Source of the DNA: Megamonas hypermegale
GTDB lineage: Bacteria > Bacillota > Negativicutes > Selenomonadales > Selenomonadaceae
Length of the DNA stretch: 6,582 nt
Assembly (NCBI GenBank): GCA_002314325.1
Contig: DCFC01000005.1
Coordinates: 1 to 6,582, forward strand
Direction: 5' to 3'
The stretch's first letter is position 1; every line of letters starts with the position of its first letter. Below the pieces are notes generated by a model. It was not told the origin of the DNA and ran no database searches. It saw only the letters and a program-made list of their open reading frames with translations. Below, piece after piece: positions 1-6,440 of this stretch. The translations under genes were made by a program, and so were the position numbers.

Positions 1-40
1 TTTTTGGTTCGTTTTTCTTTGACTTCAAAGAAAAATGAAC
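1..40 (-). repeat. palindromic repeat, left copy
   Basis: Read on the minus strand, this stretch begins 8 bases after the stop codon of the AraC gene. It folds into a near-perfect hairpin: GTTC pairs with GAAC, an A/C mismatch follows, then TTTTTCTTTGA pairs with TCAAAGAAAAA around a tiny loop. The same sequence, 4 bases longer, occurs in opposite orientation at 6217-6260 just after the porin gene. The window edge cuts the element, so its further extent is unknown. There is no T-run after the stem on the minus strand (it continues CCAAAAA), so it is not a textbook intrinsic terminator, though its position at a gene end would suit a 3'-end stabilising or weak terminating role. A dispersed palindromic repeat is the safest call. 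Confidence 0.7.
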
Positions 41-48
41 ACCTCCCA

Positions 49-849
49 TCAATTTAATTTGCGAAACTCCAGCGGTGTTATGCCGACAACTTTTTTGAAC
101 ATAACGATAAAATGGCTCGTATCCAAAAAACCTACAAGCTGGGCAATCTGCTGAATTTCCACTCTGGGGTCAGTTAAAAGCAATTCCTTTGCCTTATTTA
201 TGCGGTAATTCGTCAGATATTTATAGACGGAACAACCGACAAAGCGTTTGAACAAGCGCGACAAATACTGCGGACTTACATAAATCTTCTTGCTGAGCCC
301 CTGAAGCGTGATTTCATAATTATAACTCTGCTCGATTTCTTCTATGACCGGCTCTACGTATTTTCTGTACAGCGGGTCATTTTTATATGTAGAGATATTA
401 TCGACAAAACACATCAGCACGCGATACGTATCCACAGAAAAAATTTTGGCGTCGATAGACGGATTTTCATACCTCTCCACCATATCATTTATCAATGCCG
501 CAATGGCTGCGCCCTGCTCCTTATTCGTAAAGATAACCTGCCTGTTGCCCAATATCTGCGGAATGATTGTTTCCACCGTGCCGGTAAATGTTATAAACAG
601 TGTCGACCAGTGCTCACTCTCCGCTTCATATGAATGCGGCACACCCGGCGCAATCAGAAAGCCTTCGCCTTCGCCCAGTATATATTTTTTGCCCTGTATA
701 TCCAGCCTGCCCGCGCCTTTTTCCGATTGCAGATAATGATACAGCGGAAAGCCCTGCGGCCGCGAAACATCATCCTGCTCCCAGTTATTACCTATCGTAT
801 CGAAAATAAACGGTTCCTTTAACAATGTTTTCCGTATTTTAAGCGGCAT
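49..849 (-). CDS. AraC-family transcriptional regulator
   Basis: Predicted sugar-responsive DNA-binding activator of 266 residues, a usual length for AraC proteins with an N-terminal cupin. The cupin-like ligand domain covers roughly residues 30-95, with a glycine-rich strand pattern and an APGVPHSYE segment typical of this fold. A helical linker follows. The C-terminal domain (about 175-266) carries two helix-turn-helix units. The first includes SPQYLSRLFKRFVG and the second IAQLVGFLDTSHF, then FKKVVGITPLEFRK, the family signature end. Start choice: a GTG at 858 opens the frame three codons earlier, but it lies inside the Shine-Dalgarno-like AAGGTGAG (861-854), which sits 4 bases before the ATG at 849, so the ATG is preferred. 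The gene is transcribed divergently from the symporter-GH35-porin unit, so it probably controls that operon in response to the transported sugar (inference). Its ligand cannot be read from the sequence. Confidence 0.92.
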   Translation of the reverse strand: MPLKIRKTLLKEPFIFDTIGNNWEQDDVSRPQGFPLYHYLQSEKGAGRLDIQGKKYILGEGEGFLIAPGVPHSYEAESEHWSTLFITFTGTVETIIPQILGNRQVIFTNKEQGAAIAALINDMVERYENPSIDAKIFSVDTYRVLMCFVDNISTYKNDPLYRKYVEPVIEEIEQSYNYEITLQGLSKKIYVSPQYLSRLFKRFVGCSVYKYLTNYRINKAKELLLTDPRVEIQQIAQLVGFLDTSHFIVMFKKVVGITPLEFRKLN

Positions 850-893
850 AATACTCACCTTGTTTCAAAATATTATATTATTTAGTTTATCAT

Positions 894-922
894 ATTATAC
901 ATTTGTCTGTCTAATCAGTCTA
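894..922 (-). promoter_or_regulatory. probable sigma-70-type promoter of the AraC gene
   Basis: On the minus strand a perfect -10 hexamer TATAAT (899-894) is preceded, after exactly 17 bases, by TAGACT (922-917), which matches 4 of 6 positions of the TTGACA consensus. The predicted start near 887 would give a leader of about 38 bases before the preferred ATG at 849, long enough to contain the Shine-Dalgarno site. This is a sequence-only prediction. Confidence 0.55.
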
Positions 923-934
923 TAATTATAAGCG

Positions 935-952
935 TGGTCAGCAACAAGGCCA
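935..952. promoter_or_regulatory. candidate operator: imperfect dyad in the divergent spacer
   Basis: TGGTC (935-939) and GGCCA (948-952) form an imperfect inverted repeat separated by 8 bases (TGGYC-N8-GRCCA). It is the only GC-rich island in an otherwise strongly AT-rich spacer and lies just upstream of the AraC-gene promoter, between the divergent genes. AraC proteins often bind direct repeats rather than dyads, so assigning it to this regulator is speculative. Confidence 0.2.
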
Positions 953-1042
953 TTTACGAAGATTATATATATAATTTTTTCTGTTTCAGATTGTTCTTTT
1001 ATTTTATATTCTTTTAAATTGAAATCATCTTAATCAAAAGAA

Positions 1043-1071
1043 TTAACGGCTATTTCTTTTAATATTAAATT
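1043..1071 (+). promoter_or_regulatory. weak promoter candidate for the symporter-GH35-porin operon
   Basis: TTAACG (1043-1048) and TAAATT (1066-1071) are separated by 17 bases. Each matches 4 of 6 consensus positions. A start near 1078 would give a leader of about 47 bases before the ATG at 1125. Poor hexamers are expected at an activator-dependent promoter, but in AT-rich DNA such matches also arise by chance. Confidence 0.25.
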
Positions 1072-1124
1072 ATCACAAAATTTTAGATGTTAGTAACAAT
1101 AAAATAATATGAGGAGGATTTTCC

Positions 1125-2396
1125 ATGCAAATCAGTTTAAAAAACAGAAACTACTTTGCACTGAGTGCCGTAAGTTTCCTGCATTTATTCGCCTGGTCGG
1201 CGGCTATGTCCTTTTTTGCTATTTGGCTCGGTCAGCATCTCGGTATTGGTGCCACTAAAACGGGTATGCTTTACTCCGCCAATGCTCTTGCAGCACTGTG
1301 CATGCAGCCGATTTTGGGCTTTATCTCTGATAAAATCGGTCTTCGCAAAACTTTACTGTTCCTGATTTTATTCATCTTACTGTTAATCGGTCCGTTCTTT
1401 ATCTATATTTACGGTCCGCTCTTAATATCCAATTTCTATATCGGCGCGATTTTGGGCGGTATTTATCTCGGCTTCATCTTTAATGCCGGTTACGGTGTCA
1501 TCGACTCGTATATCAATAAAGTTTCCATCAAATACGGTTTCGAATACGGCCGTGCCAGAATGTGGGGCAGCTTCGGCTGGGCAGCAGCCACCTATACGAC
1601 CGGTATCGCCATGAACATCAATCCTAATCTGGCGTTCGTTTCCGCTTCCATCGCCGCTCTGCTGGCTATCGTCTGCCTGTCGACGGCAAAAGTTGAAATG
1701 AGCACACTGGATACGCAGAAAGCAAATTCCGTATCCCTAAAAGACATCAAACATTTACTACAAAGCAAAGACTTCTTATTCCTGCTGTTTTTCATGATTG
1801 GCGTAGGCTGTGTCTATGATGTTTATGACCAGCAGTTCGGCGTGTACTTCGTATCACAGTTCGACTCGCAGGCGGAAGGCAACCGCTGGTTCGGCGACCT
1901 CGGTGCGGTGCAGACATTTTTTGAAGCGCTTTTCTTATTCGTCGCTCCGTGGATAGCCAATAAAATCGGCGCGAAACGCACGCTTATCCTCGCCGGAACG
2001 ATTATGTCGCTACGCATTATCGGTTCATCCTTTGAATGGGGTCCGCTCTGGATTGCCGCTGTAAAATGTATCCACTCTTTTGAAAAACCGCTGTTTCTCG
2101 TCGGTCAGTTCAAATACATTTCAAAAAACTTCGACCTGCGCCTGTCCGCTTCCATTTATCTGGGCTGTCTGTGCACCAGCTCCATTTGTGCCAGCATTTT
2201 CTCGCCGTTCTTCGGCAGCCTCTACGAAAGTATCGGTTTCTCCCAGGCTTATTTCTATATCGGTATCGTAACCGGTATCTGCACTATAATCTCGCATAAA
2301 TTGTTAATCAGCGATAAAACGCCGGGTATCAGCTATAAGGATATCATTTTGGCGGAAGAAGCTGATGAAAAAGCACGGCAAAGCAAAAATAAATAA
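1125..2396 (+). CDS. LacY-type oligosaccharide:H+ symporter (MFS)
   Basis: Inner-membrane sugar/proton symporter of 423 residues, close to the usual 415-425 of the LacY/CscB/RafB family, with about 12 hydrophobic segments split by a loop near residues 188-212. Shared LacY landmarks by eye alignment: the DKIGLRK loop (70-75), GGIYLGFIFNAG (111-122), FEYGRARMWGSFGW (139-152) with Arg145 and Trp152 (LacY Arg144, Trp151), YDVYDQQF (231-238), Arg297 (Arg302), and Lys314, His317 and Glu320 (Lys319, His322, Glu325). LacY Glu126 is Asp127 here. LacY Glu269 aligns with Thr264, while a glutamate appears one helical turn later at 267. LacY Lys358 is Ser353. These changes point away from a plain lactose permease, so the sugar is uncertain. 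Start: ATG with Shine-Dalgarno GAGGAGG (1111-1117), 7 bases upstream. The stop at 2394-2396 directly abuts the next frame, indicating an operon with the GH35 gene. Confidence 0.95.
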   Translation: MQISLKNRNYFALSAVSFLHLFAWSAAMSFFAIWLGQHLGIGATKTGMLYSANALAALCMQPILGFISDKIGLRKTLLFLILFILLLIGPFFIYIYGPLLISNFYIGAILGGIYLGFIFNAGYGVIDSYINKVSIKYGFEYGRARMWGSFGWAAATYTTGIAMNINPNLAFVSASIAALLAIVCLSTAKVEMSTLDTQKANSVSLKDIKHLLQSKDFLFLLFFMIGVGCVYDVYDQQFGVYFVSQFDSQAEGNRWFGDLGAVQTFFEALFLFVAPWIANKIGAKRTLILAGTIMSLRIIGSSFEWGPLWIAAVKCIHSFEKPLFLVGQFKYISKNFDLRLSASIYLGCLCTSSICASIFSPFFGSLYESIGFSQAYFYIGIVTGICTIISHKLLISDKTPGISYKDIILAEEADEKARQSKNK

Positions 2397-2400
2397 ATGA

Positions 2401-2417
2401 AAGAAGGTATTAATTTG
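2401..2417 (+). promoter_or_regulatory. ribosome-binding site and TTG start that decide the GH35 start
   Basis: AAGAAGGT (2401-2408) differs by one base from the ideal AAGGAGGT and sits 6 bases before an in-frame TTG at 2415-2417. The upstream ATG at 2397 directly abuts the symporter stop codon and has no Shine-Dalgarno-like sequence at a suitable distance. The TTG is therefore preferred. Re-initiation at the abutting ATG by translational coupling remains possible. Confidence 0.55.
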
Positions 2418-4748
2418 CAAAAACATTTCATAGACCTCAATCAGCCAGTAAACGTTATCTATAATACTTTAGACCATTTGCAGGGAACAAATCCCGCCGG
2501 TGAACATATCAGTTTTACCAATCACTATATGATGATAAATAACAAACCGTTTTTCGGCATCTGCGGTGAATTCCATTTCAGCCGCTACAACTGGCGCAAA
2601 TGGGAAGACGAAATCATCAAAATGAAAATGGCAGGAGTCAATATCATTCCGACATACATCATCTGGAACCATCATGAAGAAATCAAAGGCCAATTCCGCT
2701 GGAATGACAATTTCAATATTCGTTACTTCGTCCAGCTGTGCCAAAAACACGATATATACGTAATCCTGCGCGTCGGCCCGTTCGTACACGGCGAAGCCAG
2801 AAACGGCGGTCTGCCGGACTGGCTCTACGGCGAACCGTGCCGCGTGCGCTCCAACGACAAACGCTATCTTTCCCATGTCAAAAGATACTACCACGAAATC
2901 GGCAGACAGATTAACGGCTTAATGTACAAAGACGGCGGCCCGATTATCGGCGTACAACTCGACAACGAATACTGCCATGCCGGTGCTCCATGGGAAATGA
3001 CAACGGGTACAAGCAACGAATGGATTTCCAACGGCTCATACGATACGGACGCTATCGAACATCACAAACATATCGAAAATCTGAAGGAAATAGCTATAGA
3101 AACGGGGCTTATCGCACCTATCTATACGGGTACGGGCTGGGGCGGAGCGCAGGCTTCGCCGGACAGTGTCCTGCCGCTTTGGGGCGGCTACGCTTTCTGG
3201 CCGTGGATTTTCTATGATGAAACGATAAAAGAACATCCTGTAACGCCAGAATTCATCTACCGCAACTACCGCCAGCCTACGTACAATTTTGAACCGACAT
3301 ATGACCCGACGACCGTTCCGTTTGCCTGCTGTGAAATGGGCGGCGGCATGACCGTATTTTATAAATACCGCTTCCAGCTTCCGTACCGCAGTGTAGAAGC
3401 CATGGCCAACATCAAAGTAGCAGGCGGTTGCAATTTCGTCGGCTACTACGTATTCCACGGCGGTTCCAATCCACTCGGACTGAAAACGCCGTTTCTCAAT
3501 GAAAATGCTACACCGAAAATCTCCTACGATTATCAGGCGGCTATCGGTGAATTCGGTCAGGAACGCGAGTCTTACAGCCGTTTAAAACGCATGCACTATT
3601 TCTTCCAAACATTCCAAAATGAATTCTGCCCTACCCAGACAATCCTGCCGGACAGCGCAGAAGATATCGCTCCGACGGATGTGGAAAAACTGCGCTTTGC
3701 CGTCCGTATTGACAAAAATAAAGGTTTTATCTTCATCAACAATTACCAGGACCATCTCGTTTCACCGGACAAAAAAGATTTTGCTTTTGAACTGAAGCTT
3801 GCCGATGAAACGCTGACTGTACCGCACACGGGCAGTATTTCCTTAAAATCAGAAGAAAGCTGCATCCTGCCGTTCAATTTAACAATGAACAATTTAACCT
3901 TAAAATACGCTACGGCGCAGTTAATCACCAAAATAGAGAAAAACGGCGAAACATCATATTTCTTCTTCATGCCAGAAGGTATGCAGCCGCAGTACTGCTT
4001 TGCTAAAAAAAATATTCAAAACGTAGGTCTTTCCGACGGCAAAGTCGATTGCTGCGAAAATTACATCTACATCTATCCGACAAATAAAAATATCTCCAAA
4101 ACGGTAATCACGGACAGCAGTTCCGCCAAAATAAACATTTATACTTTAACGGCTCAACAAAGCCTCAACTTCTGGCAATTTGAACATAACGGTCAAATGC
4201 AGGTATTACTATCCACTCAGCCGCTGCTTGTAGATAAAAACGGCATTCGCCTGGAAAGTTACCATAACGAACTCACCGTACACGCTATTGATAATCTGAC
4301 AGATAAAACACTGTTCCAAAATGCAAACAATGCGCATACGGAAGAATTGCTTACTTCCTATAATTTTACTAAGGTAGCCAAAAATCTTCCGTTCTATGCG
4401 GAAAATATCGATAAAGGAAAAATCCTGCTTCATATCGATGCTGACAACTTAAAAGACTTGAAAGATGCGCTGCTGCAAATAGATTATCAGGGCGACATCG
4501 GGTACGCCTTCGTCAACAACGAACTTATCGCCGACAATTTCGCCAACGGCGCAACCTGGGAAATCGGACTCGATAATATCTTCAGTAAAATGCCGAATGC
4601 CGAAATTTTCATCTCCGTCTCACCGCTCAAAGAACAGCAGGTCATCAAAAGCGATACACCGATGGCAGGACGCAGTGAAGAAGGCGGCAACGAAATTGTT
4701 TCCATTGACAATGTCAAAATTCAGCCGATTTACGAATTTAAACTTTAA
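2415..4748 (+). CDS. cytoplasmic family 35 glycoside hydrolase (beta-galactosidase-like)
   Basis: Retaining glycosidase, 777 residues from the TTG start (783 from the ATG at 2397; numbering here uses the longer form). The N-terminal TIM-barrel spans about 40-400: GEFHFSRY (57-64), a W-x-HHEE segment (90-95), LRVGPFVHGE (124-133) and GGLPDWL (137-143). GGPIIGVQLDNEY (180-192) matches the GH35 signature except that the first glutamate of ENE[FY] is Asp189. The proton-donor glutamate is Glu191. Glu313 in CCEMGGG is the likely nucleophile, by position. Residues from about 425 to the end look like beta-rich accessory domains. There is no signal peptide or membrane segment, and 12 cysteines including two CC pairs fit a reducing cytoplasm. 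This points to hydrolysis of sugar imported by the upstream symporter. The branch resembles the long bacterial GH35 proteins with a C-E-[LM]-GGG motif, whose substrates are poorly known. Beta-galactoside specificity is therefore inferred only from family membership. Confidence 0.92.
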   Translation: MQKHFIDLNQPVNVIYNTLDHLQGTNPAGEHISFTNHYMMINNKPFFGICGEFHFSRYNWRKWEDEIIKMKMAGVNIIPTYIIWNHHEEIKGQFRWNDNFNIRYFVQLCQKHDIYVILRVGPFVHGEARNGGLPDWLYGEPCRVRSNDKRYLSHVKRYYHEIGRQINGLMYKDGGPIIGVQLDNEYCHAGAPWEMTTGTSNEWISNGSYDTDAIEHHKHIENLKEIAIETGLIAPIYTGTGWGGAQASPDSVLPLWGGYAFWPWIFYDETIKEHPVTPEFIYRNYRQPTYNFEPTYDPTTVPFACCEMGGGMTVFYKYRFQLPYRSVEAMANIKVAGGCNFVGYYVFHGGSNPLGLKTPFLNENATPKISYDYQAAIGEFGQERESYSRLKRMHYFFQTFQNEFCPTQTILPDSAEDIAPTDVEKLRFAVRIDKNKGFIFINNYQDHLVSPDKKDFAFELKLADETLTVPHTGSISLKSEESCILPFNLTMNNLTLKYATAQLITKIEKNGETSYFFFMPEGMQPQYCFAKKNIQNVGLSDGKVDCCENYIYIYPTNKNISKTVITDSSSAKINIYTLTAQQSLNFWQFEHNGQMQVLLSTQPLLVDKNGIRLESYHNELTVHAIDNLTDKTLFQNANNAHTEELLTSYNFTKVAKNLPFYAENIDKGKILLHIDADNLKDLKDALLQIDYQGDIGYAFVNNELIADNFANGATWEIGLDNIFSKMPNAEIFISVSPLKEQQVIKSDTPMAGRSEEGGNEIVSIDNVKIQPIYEFKL

Positions 4749-4778
4749 TTTTATTTATAATTTTAGGAAGGACTTATC

Positions 4779-6203
4779 ATGAAAAATAAATTAATCGCAT
4801 CATTGACTCTCGCCGGTATGCTCACCGGCACCACGGCTTTCGCCGCTGAAAATCCGTTTGCCACCGTACCGAAAGACTACTGGGCATATACGGCTGTAGA
4901 ACAGCTCGTCTCCGACGGCCTCGTTGACGGCTACAATCTGGAAGACTTCCATGACAAAAAAGTTGTCGCCCGCTATGATTTGGCGCAGTTCGTCGCCCGC
5001 GCCATAGCCAATGAAGGTAGAGCCAATGCTGAACAGAAAGTCATTTTAAATAAATTACAGGACGAATATTCCAACGAACTGAAAATCATGACCGTCATTC
5101 CGGCAGAACCTGCCAAAACAGAAGCACAGCCTGCACAAAACAATAATAATAATTTCTTCGATAACGGCAAAATTAAATGGTTCGGCGATGCCCGTGTCCG
5201 TTATCAGAGAAACTATACTGACAATCCGCGAAGCTATACAGCCAATGCAGATGAAAGCGTCAGAAGAGACGGCAAAAACAGCCGTATTCAGGAACGTCTG
5301 CGTTTGGGCTTCTATGCCGAACCGGATGATAATCTTTCCGTACTCGGCCGCTTAAAATTTGAAAATACACTTAATGACGATACCCGTTGGGGAACTGACG
5401 GAGACACCCACCACGGCGAAGGCAGTGTTGATTTATTGGCATTAACTTATAAAAACAACAATACAGCCGTAACAGTCGGCCGCCAAAACCTCAATCTCGG
5501 CCAGGGGCTTTTATTCTGGGACAACCCTATGGACGGTATCTTAGTAACGCAGGACTTAGGCAATAACGCTTCCGTTTCCGCCGGCTGGGGCGATTTAACC
5601 GCCGCTACCTGGCAGGACCATACAACAAATGCCTTCGTTGCCAATGTTAAAGCACCGATAAACGATAATACCAACCTTACACTCGCTTATTTAAAAACCA
5701 ACAGCAACAATAACAGAGTATACGGCACACGCAAAAATCAGTGGAACTGGATAGAATCCACCGACAATCCGTATATGTTCAACTCCATCGCCTACGGTTT
5801 CAATACACAGCTCAGCGACAAATGGAAATTAAAAGCCGAAGGTGTGTCCAATATGGCCTCCGGTCTGCCGGATGATGCCCAGAAAAACGGCTGGTGGACA
5901 AGACTCACTTATGGCAATCTCAAATGGGATACGAAAGGCACATGGGAAGTCTATGCCGACTATATGCACCTTGGCAATTACAGTATCGACTCCACAGCCT
6001 GGCCGCATATTCTTAATACGCCGGGCGGCGACGGTGTCGGCGGCAACGGTGAAAAAGGCTTCGGTCTCGGCGTAAGCTACATGCTGGCAAATAATACAAA
6101 CCTTGCACTAAACTGGTATAAATTAAAACCGTATGACAGTGATTATTCCGGCTTCTCCGACTACTATGATATGTACAACTTAGAACTTAATTATAGTTTC
6201 TAA
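4779..6203 (+). CDS. SLH-domain outer-membrane porin (OmpM-like)
   Basis: Outer-membrane channel of 474 residues. A signal peptide (1-22) has a KNK basic start, a hydrophobic core and a likely cleavage after TAFA (19-22) or one residue later. One SLH domain follows at about 25-78 (NPFATVPKDYWAY, then VARYDLAQFVARAI). A short charged helix (about 82-103), a Pro/Ala/Gln linker (107-120) and an asparagine run lead to the barrel (about 131-474), made of alternating aromatic strands and ending in ELNYSF, with the terminal Phe expected for BAM-assembled barrels. In Negativicutes such SLH domains tether the outer membrane to polyamine-modified peptidoglycan (known for the family). The start has a clear AGGAAGG (4765-4771), 7 bases upstream. 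It lies 30 bases after the GH35 gene with no terminator between, so it is probably co-transcribed and serves uptake of the same sugar. It is smaller than a general porin need be, but pore selectivity cannot be read from sequence. Confidence 0.93.
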   Translation: MKNKLIASLTLAGMLTGTTAFAAENPFATVPKDYWAYTAVEQLVSDGLVDGYNLEDFHDKKVVARYDLAQFVARAIANEGRANAEQKVILNKLQDEYSNELKIMTVIPAEPAKTEAQPAQNNNNNFFDNGKIKWFGDARVRYQRNYTDNPRSYTANADESVRRDGKNSRIQERLRLGFYAEPDDNLSVLGRLKFENTLNDDTRWGTDGDTHHGEGSVDLLALTYKNNNTAVTVGRQNLNLGQGLLFWDNPMDGILVTQDLGNNASVSAGWGDLTAATWQDHTTNAFVANVKAPINDNTNLTLAYLKTNSNNNRVYGTRKNQWNWIESTDNPYMFNSIAYGFNTQLSDKWKLKAEGVSNMASGLPDDAQKNGWWTRLTYGNLKWDTKGTWEVYADYMHLGNYSIDSTAWPHILNTPGGDGVGGNGEKGFGLGVSYMLANNTNLALNWYKLKPYDSDYSGFSDYYDMYNLELNYSF

Positions 6204-6216
6204 ATTTCTATTTTAC

Positions 6217-6260
6217 GTTCATTTTTCTTTTGAAAGGTCAAAAGAAAAACGAACCAAAAA
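6217..6260 (+). repeat. palindromic repeat, right copy
   Basis: This copy begins 13 bases after the porin stop codon. It is a 44-base hairpin-forming sequence: GTTC/GAAC outer stem, one A/C mismatch, then a 12-base-pair stem (TTTTTCTTTTGA with TCAAAAGAAAAA) around the loop AAGG. It matches the left copy (1-40, opposite strand) except that each stem arm gains one base and the loop gains two, so pairing is kept. Downstream is CCAAAAAG on the plus strand and there is no T-run on either side, so a classical intrinsic terminator is not supported. Both copies face the same way relative to the gene they follow. Confidence 0.7.
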
Positions 6261-6440
6261 GAAAAGACCTTTAACGTTTCGCTATCGCTGCACTGGGCAA
6301 ACCTTCGCAACTCTTCTATAAATATAGTCAGTACACCGGCTCGAAACGCTTGGAATTTGGCTCGTGCCTTTGGGTACTCGGCAGGAACTAAAATTTGAGC
6401 TGTTGATATTGTAATTTGCTACTCATGCTGAAACTTTAAT
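6261..6440 (+). other. non-coding tract, probable body of a dispersed repeat
   Basis: No gene with a start codon and ribosome-binding site is visible here. The tract is clearly less AT-rich than the spacers around it, and two reading frames are open for a long way: 6275-6391 (38 codons) and 6234-6398 (55 codons). Neither has a plausible start. It follows the right palindrome without a break. The frame fragments (for example RYRCTGQTFATLL and STPARNAW) look to me like conceptual translations that recur in Selenomonadales genomes, which suggests repeat DNA rather than a gene. That recollection is from memory and untested. Confidence 0.35.

Noticed and set aside
344..736. 130-codon plus-strand open frame opposite the AraC gene
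   Set aside because: It is the antisense shadow of a well-supported AraC-family gene, with no family resemblance and no ribosome-binding site. The same reasoning removes the antisense frames inside the GH35 gene (for example 2469-2894 and 3036-3458).
2415..2530. Secreted or lipoprotein form of the GH35 enzyme
   Set aside because: The N-terminus is polar (QKHFIDLNQPVN) with no hydrophobic core and no lipobox, so the enzyme is called cytoplasmic.
4705..4733. TTGACA (4705-4710), within the dyad TTGACA-A-TGTCAA, as an internal promoter or operator for the porin
   Set aside because: It lies inside the GH35 coding region and the matching -10 (ATTTAC, 4728-4733) is weak. The dyad is short enough to be chance, so there is no basis to annotate it.
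4756..4761. Perfect TATAAT just upstream of the porin gene, suggesting its own promoter
   Set aside because: The start site would fall near 4768, inside the Shine-Dalgarno sequence, and the position 17 bases upstream (CGAATT) is not a -35 element. More likely an AT-rich coincidence in a short operon spacer.
6217..6260. Right palindrome as an intrinsic terminator of the operon
   Set aside because: The stem is almost all A-T and is followed by CCAAAAAG, not a T-run, on the plus strand. The minus strand also lacks a suitable T-run, so it is listed as a repeat instead.
6234..6398. Small protein gene in the post-porin region
   Set aside because: The open frames lack a start codon with a ribosome-binding site, end within the tract and overlap the hairpin. 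The sequence fits repeat DNA better.
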